A stretch of 64,000 nucleotides of DNA, from contig NZ_MJGC01000054.1 of NCBI RefSeq assembly GCF_001746915.1, positions 1-64,000 on the forward strand, written 5' to 3'. Every line of letters begins with the position of its first letter. The stretch's first letter is position 1. A model generated the notes under the pieces. The model was not told the DNA's origin, did no database searches, and worked only from the letters and a program-made list of their open reading frames with translations. Below, piece after piece: positions 1 to 9,966 of the stretch. This DNA is from Desertifilum tharense IPPAS B-1220 (GTDB taxonomy: Bacteria > Cyanobacteriota > Cyanobacteriia > Cyanobacteriales > Desertifilaceae). A program made the translations under genes and the position numbers.

Positions 1-39
1 TTGGCTGACACCGCTTCAATTAGCAAGCTTTCTGACAAA

Positions 40-165
40 CTCCCCATCCCCCCACCCTCTTCTTCCCCAACTCCCAACCCCTAACTCCCAACTCCCTTCT
101 TCCCCAACCCCTAACTCCCAACTCCCAACTCCCTTCTTCCCCCCATCCTCCCATTTCCCGATTAT
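40..165. repeat. C-rich short tandem repeat tract
   Basis: The tract is built from variants of CCCAACTCCC, CCCTAACTCCC and CCCTTCTTCCC in irregular tandem. The same vocabulary, on one strand or the other, recurs near 24.55, 58.0-58.45 and 60.77-60.95 kb, so this is a dispersed repeat family. It ends about 40 bases before the phosphatase start. Open frames running through it have simple repetitive translations and are not genes. Confidence 0.85.
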
Positions 166-202
166 CATCAAGGGGTTGTTGGTTTGCTGGAGTGAGATTG
201 CG

Positions 203-1144
203 ATGAGCATTAAACGCCGTCAAGTCTTAACCTGGGGTGGTTTGAGCGGTTTAGGATTAGCTCTGACAGGGAAAGCTTTTTGGGGAAAAGAGGCGAGTAG
301 TATTGCTCAAGAAAATGTCATTTCTGCTGCAACCCTTGAGACGGAAGGGGTTGTAGTCGCTAACTCAACGCAACCGTTGTTACGTTTTGTGTCGCTTGCT
401 GATACGGGAACGGGGGCGCAAGGTCAATATGCAGTTGCAGAAGCGATGACGCGCTACCACCAGCAAAATCCTTTTGATTTAGCGATTCTTGCTGGGGACA
501 ATATTTATAATGATGGTGAAATTGAGAAGATTGGTGCAGTTTTTGAGCGTCCCTATGAGCCGTTATTGCGACAAGGGGTGAAGTTTCACGCCTGTTTAGG
601 AAATCACGATATTCGGACGGAAAATGGCGATCCGCAAGTGCGCTATCCCGGTTTTAATATGCAAAATCGGCGCTATTATACGTTGCGGCGAGATGATGTT
701 CAGTTTTTTGCGTTGGATACGAATGGCAATGCAGACTGGCAAAATCAGTTAGTGTGGTTGGATCGGGAACTCGGTCAAAGCGATGCGATTTGGAAGATTG
801 TGTTTGCTCACGATCAAATTTATTCTTCGGCTCATTATGGGGTGAATCAAGCGTTGATTAAAAAGCTGTCGCCGATGTTTAAAAAACATGGCGTGCAACT
901 TTATATTAATGGTCACGATCACGTTTACGAACGGACGCAACCGATTGAGGGGACGACGTATTTGATTTGCGGTGCGGGTGCGGGGACGCGTCCGGTTGGA
1001 CGTTCTTCTTGGACGGCGCATTCGGCGGAAAGATTGAGTTTTGCAGCCTATGAGGTTTATCGCGATCGCATTGAGATTACTGCGATCGCAACCAACCATG
1101 AACCGTTCGATCGCGGGGTTATTTCTCAGCAGGCGATAGGATAG
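203..1144 (+). CDS. Tat-exported calcineurin-like metallophosphoesterase
   Basis: A 313-residue hydrolase of the purple-acid-phosphatase/calcineurin fold, expected to hydrolyse phosphoesters with a two-metal centre outside the cytoplasm. The N-terminus (MSIKRRQVLTWGG) is a twin-arginine signal followed by a hydrophobic stretch. The metal-binding blocks appear in order: an Asp near SLADTG, GDN (AGDNIYNDG), GNHD (CLGNHD), a lone His (VFAHDQ) and GHDH (NGHDHVYERT). The frame opens at a TTG at 176, but the ATG at 203 places the RR motif correctly at the N-terminus and is preferred. The 3' end overlaps the oppositely oriented adenine methylase by 19 bases. The true substrate cannot be told from the sequence. 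Confidence 0.88.
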   Translation: MSIKRRQVLTWGGLSGLGLALTGKAFWGKEASSIAQENVISAATLETEGVVVANSTQPLLRFVSLADTGTGAQGQYAVAEAMTRYHQQNPFDLAILAGDNIYNDGEIEKIGAVFERPYEPLLRQGVKFHACLGNHDIRTENGDPQVRYPGFNMQNRRYYTLRRDDVQFFALDTNGNADWQNQLVWLDRELGQSDAIWKIVFAHDQIYSSAHYGVNQALIKKLSPMFKKHGVQLYINGHDHVYERTQPIEGTTYLICGAGAGTRPVGRSSWTAHSAERLSFAAYEVYRDRIEITAIATNHEPFDRGVISQQAIG

Positions 1145-1965
1145 GAGGTAATCAGCAATTCACCGATTTTTCCCCGTTTTTGATGGTTGGAGTTAATGGA
1201 GCGGTTGGCAAATATAGGGTGAATAAAGAAGTCTTGATATAACTCGCGAATAAACGGACAATCTGAATTAGATAGCATGACTTGAACGCCGCGCTTGGCT
1301 AGGGTTGCAAAGATATCTCGCAGGCGTTCTTGATCTTCTTGCTTAAAGTCATGGCGACTATAGGCGGTAAAGTTACTGGTGGAACTCAGGGGATGATAGG
1401 GGGGATCGAAATAAACAAAGGCGTTTTGAGCTATTTTTAGGTCTAGAATTTGCTCAAAGGGCATTTCTTGGATTTCGGTATTTTTTAAGGCAAGCGAAGC
1501 TGTTTTTAGAAGTTCTGGATAACAGATTTTCGGATTTTTATAGCGTCCTAAAGGGACGTTGAATTGACCTTGAGAATTTTCTCGGTAGAGTCCGTTGAAG
1601 CAAGTTCTATTGAGATAAATAAAGCGGGCGGCTCTGGCGATGGGGTCTTGGGGTTGTAGGGCGCGCACCTGATAATAGTAAGAATAGGAGTGATTGTGGG
1701 CATGGTGTTCTAGAAGCGCGATCGCCCCTTCTACATCATCGCGGATGCAGCGGTAAACATTGACCAATTCGGGATTAATATCCGATAAAACGGCCCAGTG
1801 GGGTTGCAGATGGAAGTAAATAGCCCCTCCGCCTAAAAAGGGTTCGTAATACCCGCTGAACTGAGTGGGAAAATAGGGTTGATATTGGGAGATTAGCCGA
1901 GATTTGCCACCGGCCCATTTGAGAAACGGACGAGGAGATAGCAGTTGTTGCACCGAAACGCTCAT
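1126..1965 (-). CDS. Dam-type (D12 class) DNA adenine N6-methyltransferase
   Basis: A 279-residue protein that transfers a methyl group from SAM to adenine N6 in DNA. The motifs fit the Dam family: FLKWAGGKSRL (residues 14-24), SAM-binding EPFLGGGA (41-48) and catalytic DPPY (187-190). Length matches E. coli Dam (about 278). No restriction endonuclease lies next to it, so it looks like an orphan methylase. Cyanobacterial relatives methylate GATC, which is the core of the HIP1 octamer so common in this genome; the GATC specificity here is inference. The gene converges on the phosphatase with a 19-base overlap. The ATG at 1965 is the most 5' sensible start giving the family N-terminus. Confidence 0.9.
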   Translation of the reverse strand: MSVSVQQLLSPRPFLKWAGGKSRLISQYQPYFPTQFSGYYEPFLGGGAIYFHLQPHWAVLSDINPELVNVYRCIRDDVEGAIALLEHHAHNHSYSYYYQVRALQPQDPIARAARFIYLNRTCFNGLYRENSQGQFNVPLGRYKNPKICYPELLKTASLALKNTEIQEMPFEQILDLKIAQNAFVYFDPPYHPLSSTSNFTAYSRHDFKQEDQERLRDIFATLAKRGVQVMLSNSDCPFIRELYQDFFIHPIFANRSINSNHQKRGKIGELLITSYPIAC

Positions 1966-2065
1966 TCAATTCGTGGGAGTATAAAACACTTTTGTCAAGA
2001 AGCAATCTTCTTCGATTGACTTAAACTAAAGAAATAGAGTTGATACTTTCAGCAGGTCAGTCATT

Positions 2066-2269
2066 ATGGGAGACTTCTTTAATAACGTTTCGCGTTACCC
2101 GCGCTACTTTATAACGATTACGCTGGGAATTTTCTTTTTCCTGTTTGACAAGCTCAAACCCTTACTGAAGAATCCGGTCAGCGCGATCGCCCTGATAGGT
2201 GTCATTGTATCAGGCTTTATCTTTGTCACCCTGACGCTGCGTGCCATGCTAGGGCTGCCTGCGGTTTAG
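2066..2269 (+). CDS. DUF751 family small membrane protein
   Basis: A 67-residue protein with two hydrophobic segments (around residues 16-28 and 38-62) separated by a short KLKPLLKNP loop. Sequence and size fit the DUF751 (Ycf33-like) family found in cyanobacteria and plastids, whose function is unknown. It lies 50 bases upstream of rbfA on the same strand, an arrangement I recall from other cyanobacteria, so co-transcription with rbfA is plausible. Confidence 0.85.
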   Translation: MGDFFNNVSRYPRYFITITLGIFFFLFDKLKPLLKNPVSAIALIGVIVSGFIFVTLTLRAMLGLPAV

Positions 2270-2319
2270 ACTAGAGTAGATTGCCGCAAACGTAAGTAAA
2301 GTTCAGTCGAGGAGGTCTT

Positions 2320-2712
2320 ATGGCTACAGGTCGTCGTGTTTCCCGCGTGGCCTCCCTCATTAAACGCGAAATCAGCCAAATGCTCTTAAACGATATCAAA
2401 GACGATCGGGTAGGAGCAGGCATGGTCAGCGTTACGGATGTTGATGTTTCTGGCGACCTCCAACATGCGAAAGTCTTTGTCAGTATCTATGGCACTGACG
2501 AAGCCAGAGCAGAAACAATGGAAGGGTTAAGATCGGCAACCCCGTTTGTCAGAAGCGAACTCGGTCAGCGGGTGCGCCTGCGTCGAACTCCAGAGGTGAT
2601 ATTTTTAGAAGATCGCTCTCTAGAAAGGGGCGATCGCATTCTCCATCTGATTGACCAGCTTAAACCGCTCAGTTCCTCAATGGACGAAGAAGACATTGGG
2701 GCCGAGGAATAA
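2320..2712 (+). CDS. rbfA: 30S ribosome-binding factor RbfA
   Basis: A 130-residue KH-type RNA-binding protein that associates with free 30S subunits and is needed for late 16S rRNA 5'-end maturation and cold adaptation. The N-terminus [15 protein letters not shown] and the central [18 protein letters not shown] strand pair are characteristic. The C-terminal part ([13 protein letters not shown]) matches the family ending, and length is typical. An AGGAGG-like ribosome site (gaggaggtc) sits just upstream of the ATG. It probably forms a small operon with the DUF751 gene before it and the family-3 glycosidase after it. Confidence 0.95.
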   Translation: MATGRRVSRVASLIKREISQMLLNDIKDDRVGAGMVSVTDVDVSGDLQHAKVFVSIYGTDEARAETMEGLRSATPFVRSELGQRVRLRRTPEVIFLEDRSLERGDRILHLIDQLKPLSSSMDEEDIGAEE

Positions 2713-2804
2713 CCCGTTGCTCTTAGTTTAGCCAGCCCAAACCCAATCTAGGCGCTCTTTACCAAGGGCGTCTCCCCCTTTCCCCTTATCCCGCCTAAAC
2801 CTTC

Positions 2805-4457
2805 ATGCTGAACGAACCCTACCCCGTTTTGACTTTAGCCCAACAAGTCGCGCAGATGGTAGTTGTTCGGGCCTCTGGATTTTTATTTGACCATGAAATT
2901 CGCTATCCCCAGTGGGAACCCCCCACCCAAACCCTACAGTATTGGATTCAACAACTAGGGGTCGGCGGCGCGATCTTATTGGGAGGAAGCGCCGCCGAAA
3001 TTCGCCAGAGAACAATACAGCTACAGAGTTGGGCGAAAATCCCTTTGCTGCTGGCCGCCGATGTTGAAGAAGGCGTCGGCCAGCGCTTTTCGAGTGCCAC
3101 CTGGTTGCCCCCCGCAATGGCTTTAGGCGAAATCTTCCGTAAAGACCCGCATCGCGCCCTAGAATACGCTTACCAGATGGGTCAAATCACTGCCCAAGAA
3201 GCCTCCGCCATCGGCTTAAATTGGGTGCTAGCGCCCGTTGCGGACGTAAATAATAACCCAGATAACCCCGTCATTAATATTCGCGCCTTTGGCGAAACCC
3301 CAGAGGCCGTTTCTCACCTGGTAGCCGCCTATATTCGGGGAACGCAGGCCTTCCCTGTCCTAACTTCCGCTAAACATTTTCCCGGACATGGCGATACGGC
3401 GATTGATTCCCACTTAGAATTACCGACATTGCCCCATACAGCCGACCGTCTGAAGCGCGTAGAATTACCGCCATTTGAAAGCGCGATCGCTGCTGGGGTA
3501 GACTCAATTATGACGGCACACTTACGCATCCCGACCTGGGATGACGAACGGCCTGCTACGTTGTCCAAGGCGATTTTAACCGGGCAGTTGCGCGACAAGG
3601 GAGGATTTGAAGGGTTAATCGTCACCGATGCCTTGGTGATGGGTGCAATTGCCAACCAATACGGCGCAAACGAGGCCGCAGTCTTAGCGGTGGAAGCCGG
3701 AGCCGATATCTTGCTGATGCCCCAAGATCCGCCCAGTGCGATCGCCGCAGTTTGCCAAGCCGTTGAGTCTGGACGCATTGCTCGATCTCAAATTGAAGCG
3801 TCTGTGCGGCGCATTTGGCAAGCCAAGCAAAAAGTGAGTTTACCCGATTTCCCCAGGGAAGCTCCAACACAGAGGCGGGACGTTCGAGGGGTAAAACCCT
3901 CGCTAGGAGCGGCAAGCATGGAACAGGGTCAGGTGTGGATGTCTCAAATCGGACAGCAAGACGCCTTTACAGCAGTCAGCAATATTTTACGCGACTCCAT
4001 GCGCTGCGGCGGTCAGTTACCCATTCCCGCAGTCGCTAGGGGCTATAACTTGATTGTGGTGGATCGCGCCCTCGATTGTAAGTATCTCTCGCCGCAAGCC
4101 CCCGCGATCGCGCTGCCCGCTCAGTTGGGCTATCAGTTTGCTCTGATTGATAGTCATTTTCCAGTGGAACCCCCGGCCGATCTTCCCCCCACTGTGCTGC
4201 AAGTCTTCATGCGGGGCAACCCCTTTCGCGGTAATGCCGGCCTAACCCACACGGCTTCAGCCTGGTTTGAGGCGTTGCTGCAAGCGGGACAGTTAAAGGC
4301 TTTAGCAATCTATGGTAGTCCCTACATTTTGGAACAATTTTTAAGCCAACTGCCCTCTACCCTGCCCTATGTCTTCACCTATGGGCAAACGCCCGCAGCT
4401 CAAGCGATCGCCCTAGGAGAAGGATTGGGTTTAGAAGAACCAGCCGTAGGAATGTAA
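2805..4457 (+). CDS. Glycoside hydrolase family 3 (NagZ-like beta-N-acetylhexosaminidase)
   Basis: A 550-residue enzyme with a family-3 TIM barrel in the first ~350 residues and an extra C-terminal domain. It carries KHFPGHGDT (from residue 190) followed by DSHLELP, the NagZ-type loop holding the catalytic His. The nucleophile Asp is in VTDALVMG (about residue 275). This signature points to removal of beta-linked N-acetylglucosamine from muropeptides, so peptidoglycan recycling is the likely role, though cyanobacterial members are longer than E. coli NagZ. The barrel-to-C-domain linker (about residues 350-370) is low in conservation and contains a small palindrome at DNA level. The 3' end overlaps convergent ccsA by 27 bases. 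Confidence 0.88.
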   Translation: MLNEPYPVLTLAQQVAQMVVVRASGFLFDHEIRYPQWEPPTQTLQYWIQQLGVGGAILLGGSAAEIRQRTIQLQSWAKIPLLLAADVEEGVGQRFSSATWLPPAMALGEIFRKDPHRALEYAYQMGQITAQEASAIGLNWVLAPVADVNNNPDNPVINIRAFGETPEAVSHLVAAYIRGTQAFPVLTSAKHFPGHGDTAIDSHLELPTLPHTADRLKRVELPPFESAIAAGVDSIMTAHLRIPTWDDERPATLSKAILTGQLRDKGGFEGLIVTDALVMGAIANQYGANEAAVLAVEAGADILLMPQDPPSAIAAVCQAVESGRIARSQIEASVRRIWQAKQKVSLPDFPREAPTQRRDVRGVKPSLGAASMEQGQVWMSQIGQQDAFTAVSNILRDSMRCGGQLPIPAVARGYNLIVVDRALDCKYLSPQAPAIALPAQLGYQFALIDSHFPVEPPADLPPTVLQVFMRGNPFRGNAGLTHTASAWFEALLQAGQLKALAIYGSPYILEQFLSQLPSTLPYVFTYGQTPAAQAIALGEGLGLEEPAVGM

Positions 4458-5450
4458 GCCTTTACCCAAAAGATTGACGCCCAAATAGCACACCCAAACC
4501 ACCATAAATCCGGTTGCGGCGAGAATTGCGGGGCGTCGTCCTTGCCAGCCACGGGTAATTCGGGCATGGAGATAAGCGGCAAAAACTAGCCAGGTAATTA
4601 AGGCCCAAGTTTCCTTTGGGTCCCAACTCCAGTAGGAACCCCAGGCTTCGTTTGCCCATACTGCCCCAGCAATAATACCGATGGTGAGGAGGGGGAAGCC
4701 TAAACCAATAATCCGATAGCTAATGTTATCGAGGGTTTCCGCAACGTTCAGTCGTTGGGGGGTGAGGGTGCCAGCCACGGTTGTCGCTTGGGGTTTTTGC
4801 AACAGGGCGGTGCTGAGGTTGCCATTATTTTCCGATAGGGAAGCAACGCTAGCGGGATTATTTTCCGCAACGGCTAGGCTAGGGGAATTCCGTAAGGCGC
4901 GATCGCGAAAACTGCCCGTTCCCACCGAACTGCCATGCAATTCTATCGCTTGACCGCGCGTCACCAGTAAAAAGGCGATCGCCAGCAACGCTCCCACCAT
5001 CAAGCAGGCGTAACTCAGCAACATGACGCTAACGTGCATCATCAACCAGTTGGACTTGAGGGCGGGAACCAAGGGTTCGGCGGACTGCATGGGGGCGGGC
5101 AGGGTGAGGGCTGCAAAGGCTGTAATGCCCATCGCCACAGGGGCTGTAAACGCTCCGACCAAGCGGCTACCGCTCATATTTTCCGCCAATAGATGGACGA
5201 CGGTAATCCCCCAGGCGATGAACAATAGAGATTCATACAGGTTGCTTAAGGGGAAATAGCCCGCTTCCAACCACCGCGCCCCCAACAGAGTCGCGATACA
5301 CAAAGAGGCGATCGCCATTCCTGCCGTTCCCAAATTGCCTAAAAACGGAATTTTGGGAAACGCCACGCTACTCCAGTACAGCAGCATGGTGAGGAATAGA
5401 ACCGCAAAAGAAACATTATCTAACGCATTCTGGAGCGTCACCAGATCCAT
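4431..5450 (-). CDS. ccsA: Cytochrome c biogenesis protein CcsA (CcsB in some schemes)
   Basis: A 339-residue polytopic membrane protein of the system II (Ccs) pathway, which delivers haem across the thylakoid/plasma membrane and attaches it to apocytochromes c with Ccs1. The tryptophan-rich signature [17 protein letters not shown] near residues 265-282, followed by conserved helices, identifies it. Between the N-terminal helices and the WWD region lies a poorly conserved loop (about residues 175-230, Ser/Asn/Ala rich) that is common in cyanobacterial CcsA. The partner Ccs1/ResB gene is not in this window. Confidence 0.93.
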   Translation of the reverse strand: MDLVTLQNALDNVSFAVLFLTMLLYWSSVAFPKIPFLGNLGTAGMAIASLCIATLLGARWLEAGYFPLSNLYESLLFIAWGITVVHLLAENMSGSRLVGAFTAPVAMGITAFAALTLPAPMQSAEPLVPALKSNWLMMHVSVMLLSYACLMVGALLAIAFLLVTRGQAIELHGSSVGTGSFRDRALRNSPSLAVAENNPASVASLSENNGNLSTALLQKPQATTVAGTLTPQRLNVAETLDNISYRIIGLGFPLLTIGIIAGAVWANEAWGSYWSWDPKETWALITWLVFAAYLHARITRGWQGRRPAILAATGFMVVWVCYLGVNLLGKGLHSYGWFF

Positions 5451-5509
5451 GAACTGTTCTCCCCAAACGATTTGATCGACTACCTCAATCCTATCGACTA
5501 ATGCGATCG

Positions 5510-7255
5510 TTAGTTGGCGGATTCGCTTTCGGCTTCCGGTACGGGCGAGGCCGGCGTTTCTAACGCGGGGGGCGGTAGGGCGACCGGTTTAGCGCCTTTT
5601 TTGAGATTGACAAACACATCGTAACGGGTGGTGCGGGCGCTGGTGACAGCCGCCGTGACGCCCAAGGAATTGATCGCTTTCAGCCAGGTTTGTTGATTGG
5701 GGGGAACGATGGGTAAAGCCAGGGTTTGATCGTTAAACGCCCGATTCATATCAATGTAGAAGTGGCCGTTATTCGGTTCTAGGTCGGTGGGAACGGTACT
5801 GGCATAGAGGGGATTGGCCGCCAGGGGGGATTGGGGTTTCGGGCTAAAGGCTTCGGTAATGGGCGCGCCGACGGCGAGAAAGGCGGTTTGGTTATCCAGC
5901 CAGCCGCGAGTGATACTCAAAGGGAAGGTGGGCTGCCAATTGACTACAGGCAGATTGCCCACTTTGCCTTCTTCCACCTTGAATTGATACTTATCGCTCA
6001 TGATCCCATCGAGGCGTTCGAGGGATTTTTCAGCAGCACGGCGATCGCTTGCTTCTACCATAAACACAAAACCCAACGGCAGCAATCCCGGCGTGGCTTG
6101 GGCGCTAGGCACAACGGAGAGGGAAAACTCGCCGCCCATCCAGTTAAGGAGGTCGTTATCTAAATCTAAACCCGTGGTTTGCGAGAGGGCTAGGCGCATT
6201 TGTTCGGGGTTGATCAGGGCTACGGGGTTAGCCGCCGCCCCTTGAGAATAGTCTTGCCACAGGCGTTGAAGATTGCCCCCAGAAACCATCATCACCGTAT
6301 CTACGGGGAGACGGGCAGGCATACTATTGGCGCTGTTGTCTACGAGGTGCTGTTTTTCGCTTTTGGGATTCAGCCAAGAAATGCCGCGAATTCTCACCCC
6401 TTCCGACTCTAGAGAAACGGCGGCCGCAATCCCCTGATTTTGCCGCAGTTTGGCGAGTTCTTCCGGGGGAACGGGTCTGGCGGAGTTGGTAGAAGCAAAG
6501 GCTGCTGCTTCCGGTACGTTGACGAAAATACGGGCAAAGGGGGAGGCGGTTTGAATCTGATTTAAGGCTTGTCCAAACCCGGCGGTAGCGGCGAGGGAAG
6601 GGGTGCCTTTATGGGTATCAATGGTGCGGTCTATGGCTTGAGGATCGTTGCTGACGACCAGAAAGCGACCTTCTAAGACGGCGGTGGAGAAGGGGGAAGC
6701 GTTTGGATCGCGGCTTTCTTGAACTTGGATGCCTTTATATTCGCGTTTTTGCCATTCGGTGGTGTTTTGGGAAGCTTGTTTATCTAAGACTTGTTTGGCC
6801 CGCAAAGGGTTGGCGACGGGGAGAATCATCACCACAGATTGATCTCCGGTGACAACCGCCGGGGGAGGGGTAGGACTGTCGCTGGCGGCGGCGGGGGTTT
6901 TTTGGGCGAGGAAGGCGAAGGTGATTTCTTGACCCACCCAAGGCTGGATATCTTCTTGATAATTAAAACCGTTGGTGGCGAGGAAGCGATCGCGAAAACT
7001 CACCAAGGTTTGGTCGAATGCGGCTTGGGTTTCGGGAGTGCCAAATTCTCGCAGTCTCTCCCACTGGGTTTCGTTAGTCGTCACGGAAACGGTCATCAAG
7101 GCATCTTGGGGGATGATGTTGGCCCCCGTTGGCATTTCTCCGGATGAACCCGTCCGTTGGGTGAGAAACCAGTAGGCTGCTGCGCCCCCTAAGATGAAAA
7201 CGACAGCCGTCCCTACGGTAATCAGTAATGGTGTTTTCTGTTTGTCAGCAATCAT
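5510..7255 (-). CDS. DUF3352 domain membrane-anchored protein
   Basis: A 581-residue protein with one N-terminal membrane anchor (residues about 9-31, [20 protein letters not shown]) and a long, probably extracytoplasmic domain. The pattern ([17 protein letters not shown], then repeated WERLREFGT and [16 protein letters not shown] elements) fits DUF3352, a cyanobacterial family of unknown function. The C-terminus is Pro/Ala/Glu rich ([20 protein letters not shown]). It is 59 bases upstream of ccsA on the same strand and may be co-transcribed. No catalytic motif is visible. Confidence 0.78.
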   Translation of the reverse strand: MIADKQKTPLLITVGTAVVFILGGAAAYWFLTQRTGSSGEMPTGANIIPQDALMTVSVTTNETQWERLREFGTPETQAAFDQTLVSFRDRFLATNGFNYQEDIQPWVGQEITFAFLAQKTPAAASDSPTPPPAVVTGDQSVVMILPVANPLRAKQVLDKQASQNTTEWQKREYKGIQVQESRDPNASPFSTAVLEGRFLVVSNDPQAIDRTIDTHKGTPSLAATAGFGQALNQIQTASPFARIFVNVPEAAAFASTNSARPVPPEELAKLRQNQGIAAAVSLESEGVRIRGISWLNPKSEKQHLVDNSANSMPARLPVDTVMMVSGGNLQRLWQDYSQGAAANPVALINPEQMRLALSQTTGLDLDNDLLNWMGGEFSLSVVPSAQATPGLLPLGFVFMVEASDRRAAEKSLERLDGIMSDKYQFKVEEGKVGNLPVVNWQPTFPLSITRGWLDNQTAFLAVGAPITEAFSPKPQSPLAANPLYASTVPTDLEPNNGHFYIDMNRAFNDQTLALPIVPPNQQTWLKAINSLGVTAAVTSARTTRYDVFVNLKKGAKPVALPPPALETPASPVPEAESESAN

Positions 7256-7720
7256 GGGGTCAGAGTTGGAGATAGGTAGAAGTTCGCGGTTGATGGCTAG
7301 CGGTTAGGGAAAGTTCCCCTACTGAAGGTCTTTAGAGGCTTCGGACTCTGGCAATGGCGAAACGTTCCGCTTTCCTGGGTTGTTGGTGTCGTTGCTACTC
7401 TAGCAAGAGATTGGACGGTTGGGTTACATTGCCTTTCGCTGCCTCGTTCTGAGGGAAGCTTTTTCCCCCCGTTTCTCTGGTTAGTCAATTGTTAAAGTTT
7501 TTAAGGACACTTCAGCACCGATTTTTGTTTGGGTAAATGACGTTAGCAAAGCTACCCGCAGAATCGTTCTTTTCTCTATTTCCCCTTTTTACCTGTATTT
7601 ATACTTATTGTTTTTTAGCCGGATTTTAGCAACAGTAAATCTACGGATGCCTCCCCTCTAACCCAGTGAGAAAATATGGATTGACTCTTCAAAAACCCCT
7701 TGCATTTTGAGGCAAATCTC
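7256..7720. other. Spacer without recognisable genes
   Basis: This 465-base spacer separates the divergent DUF3352 gene and the ParA-fusion gene, so it should hold both promoters. Short open frames in it have no recognisable family features. I saw no tRNA, large inverted repeat or HIP1 cluster. The stretch becomes AT-rich from about 7480, marking the left edge of the AT-rich ParA island. Confidence 0.5.
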
Positions 7721-9112
7721 ATGAATACTAAGACTCTCACCGAGATTGACTGGAGCCAAGTCTTGGATGATATTCCCCAAAATGCTACAGAAGCAGTAGT
7801 CACTGACCGTTTTATCGGCACTTTAATCAAAGCGTTAGGTTTTAACAAAAACGAATATCATCCTCAATTTGCCACAGGAAACAACTCGGACAAAGTTGAT
7901 TTTGCGACTCGGAAAAATACCGCCCAGAGTAATTTCTCCGAAGACCAAAAAAATCCTTACTTACTGATTGAGGTTAAGGGTAGAGCAATCCAATCGGGAG
8001 CGTTAGTCAATTTAGCAGAAGGAAATTCTGACTATCGAAATGCTAAAGAACAAATTAAAAAATATTTACTAGCTCCTAATTGTAAAAATGCTCAATGGGG
8101 AATTATTACAAACGCCACTCATATCCAACTATTTCGCAGGCATGGAAAGGTTGTTTTTCCGGCGACACCGAATATTTTAATTAAGAAGAGTACATTTGCT
8201 CAAGAGTTTGAACGAATTAAAAAGTTGATTCACAATCCTATTAGAGCTTTAACCGTTTGTTTGTACAATAATAAAGGGGGAGTTGGCAAAACAACGACAA
8301 CAACAAATCTAGCAACTGCCTTACGTTTAAAAGGTAAAAGCGTGCTTGTTGTTGATTTCGATCCTCAACAGCGAGATTTAACCGATTGTCTAGGATTAAA
8401 TGCTACAAATATTAAGCTTTCCGATTGCTTAAAAGACCGCTCCTTAGATATAAAATCGGCGATTAAACCCTTTAATGTCAAAGCAAAGAATAAAGAGATA
8501 AAACTTTTTGACGTTCTCCCAGCCGATTCTCAACTTTTAAGTTTTAGCAACTCTGATATTCAGTCGCAAATTCAGAAAGGATCGGCACGCTTTAAAGATT
8601 TATTAGAACCTCTAAAAAAGGTTTATGATTACATTTTAATTGATAGCCCGACGAATTGGACATTTTTCAGTCAAAGTTGTGTTTATGCGGCTGATGTGGT
8701 TTTAATTCCTACTAAAAACACTAACTTTGCTTCTCTCAAAAATGCCAAATTAGTGATTTCAGAATTAATTCCAGAAATCCAAGCATCCAGACAGGATGGA
8801 GGACCTGTGGCGTTGCCTATTTTCTTTAATGAATGCAACAAAACAGAATCGGCGATGCAAAGGGCAAAGTCGGAAATCGATCATCTTTTGACTTTATCCA
8901 AAACAGCTAATAAAATCATGTATGATACAGAATTACGGGCTTATTTCTATCCTAAATACAAGCAAGGGAACTCCGATAGAACTGTTTTTATGTTACCTGA
9001 GCATGGCGTAATATCAGGCGCAGCCTTCTCTCGCGTACCTGCGGCTGCCAAGCATGAAACTATCCGCGACTACTATTTTGAACTCGCTAAGGAATATTTC
9101 TTGTATGAATGA
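7721..9112 (+). CDS. ParA-family ATPase with N-terminal HsdR_N-like nuclease-type domain
   Basis: A 463-residue fusion. Residues ~1-160 resemble the type I restriction HsdR N-terminal domain: an Asp in KVDFATRK, then LIEVKGR (the E-x-K of a PD-(D/E)xK core), then an ITNATHIQLFRR strand. Residues ~175-460 are a ParA/Soj ATPase with deviant Walker A (NNKGGVGKTTTTTNLA), VDFDPQQRDLTDCLG and a Walker B-like DYILIDSP. ParA proteins form dynamic ATP-dependent assemblies on DNA or membranes with a partner that stimulates ATPase. The frame opens at 7700, but the ATG at 7721 has a GAGG about 10 bases upstream and is preferred. The gene is AT-rich without HIP1 sites, unlike its neighbours, which suggests transfer. 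The next gene overlaps it by 8 bases. Confidence 0.82.
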   Translation: MNTKTLTEIDWSQVLDDIPQNATEAVVTDRFIGTLIKALGFNKNEYHPQFATGNNSDKVDFATRKNTAQSNFSEDQKNPYLLIEVKGRAIQSGALVNLAEGNSDYRNAKEQIKKYLLAPNCKNAQWGIITNATHIQLFRRHGKVVFPATPNILIKKSTFAQEFERIKKLIHNPIRALTVCLYNNKGGVGKTTTTTNLATALRLKGKSVLVVDFDPQQRDLTDCLGLNATNIKLSDCLKDRSLDIKSAIKPFNVKAKNKEIKLFDVLPADSQLLSFSNSDIQSQIQKGSARFKDLLEPLKKVYDYILIDSPTNWTFFSQSCVYAADVVLIPTKNTNFASLKNAKLVISELIPEIQASRQDGGPVALPIFFNECNKTESAMQRAKSEIDHLLTLSKTANKIMYDTELRAYFYPKYKQGNSDRTVFMLPEHGVISGAAFSRVPAAAKHETIRDYYFELAKEYFLYE

Positions 9113-9902
9113 CTTTGGAAATGTCGGGAAATTAATGTATCTACCTTTGGCAGATATTGAAGCGGGGGAAGAGTTTACGGCATCGGAATTTCTGATTAAC
9201 GCAGCCGCCGAGATGGTTTTGCAAGCGGGGGGGAGAAATTGGCAACCCTTAATTGTCAAAGAAACGGGAGATTATCAATATCAAGTGGTTAGCAACCCCC
9301 TCGTCTATGCAGTCGCGCATCAAGCCAATTTAGAACGAGTTTGGTGCATTGTAATTGATGCTAACCCGCTAAGTATTGAACAAGCTAAGATTTTGGCGGG
9401 AGAAACCACTCCAAAAGTCAATCTCAATACAGCCTCTAGAGATACTATTTTAGCCGCTCTCAGGCATTTAGTGGCTCAACCCGGTAGCGACTTAAAAGGA
9501 TTGGATGTCATTAAAGCTACCAACCGCCTGGATGAAACGGACAGAAGTGAGTGGAAGAGTTTTACTCCCATTACAACCCTTAAATGCGGGATTACTAAAG
9601 GGAAAAAGCTAGATGCACTCCAACAGGTTTTCTTTCTCTCGCCGGTTAAAAATGAAGCACCCCCCCCTGCACCTGCTGCTGTGAGTGTTAAAAAGGCTTC
9701 TAGAGATGATATCTTTGAACGCCTGGAGTATCTCTCAACCTATAAAATCGGGGGATTTGAAATGATTGATGCTGATAAAACCGCAGATGCGATTTTTACC
9801 GCCAGTAAGAGTAAATGGAAAAGCTTAAACCCGATTACAAAACTCGAATGCGGGATTGATGCGGCTAAACTGAAAACCCTCAAAACTGTGCTGACGCTTT
9901 AG
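9105..9902 (+). CDS. Putative ParB-like partner with a duplicated C-terminal module
   Basis: A 265-residue protein I cannot name from memory. Residues ~10-100 (MYLPLADIEAGEEF, then PLIVKETGDYQYQVVSN, then VYAVAHQANLERVWCIVI) are spaced like a ParB/sulfiredoxin-fold domain. The rest contains two copies of a ~60-residue module beginning ASRDTI/ASRDDI and ending W-K-S-(F/L)-x-P-I-T-x-L-x-C-G-I, joined by a Pro/Ala linker. The ATG at 9105 overlaps the ParA stop by 8 bases, indicating translational coupling, so it is most likely the regulatory or DNA-binding partner of the ParA fusion. The ParB-fold call is inference. A 10-residue-later ATG (9135) is an alternative start. Confidence 0.65.
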   Translation: MNDFGNVGKLMYLPLADIEAGEEFTASEFLINAAAEMVLQAGGRNWQPLIVKETGDYQYQVVSNPLVYAVAHQANLERVWCIVIDANPLSIEQAKILAGETTPKVNLNTASRDTILAALRHLVAQPGSDLKGLDVIKATNRLDETDRSEWKSFTPITTLKCGITKGKKLDALQQVFFLSPVKNEAPPPAPAAVSVKKASRDDIFERLEYLSTYKIGGFEMIDADKTADAIFTASKSKWKSLNPITKLECGIDAAKLKTLKTVLTL

Positions 9903-9966
9903 GGAGAAAACAGGGTTGTAGCTAAACTGACTCGATTTTAGCAGCGAGCCAGAGAAATGGCGATCG

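Noticed and set aside
7297..7488. 63-residue frame in the 7.3-7.5 kb spacer
   Set aside because: No ribosome site, no conserved-looking motif, and composition unlike coding DNA of neighbours.
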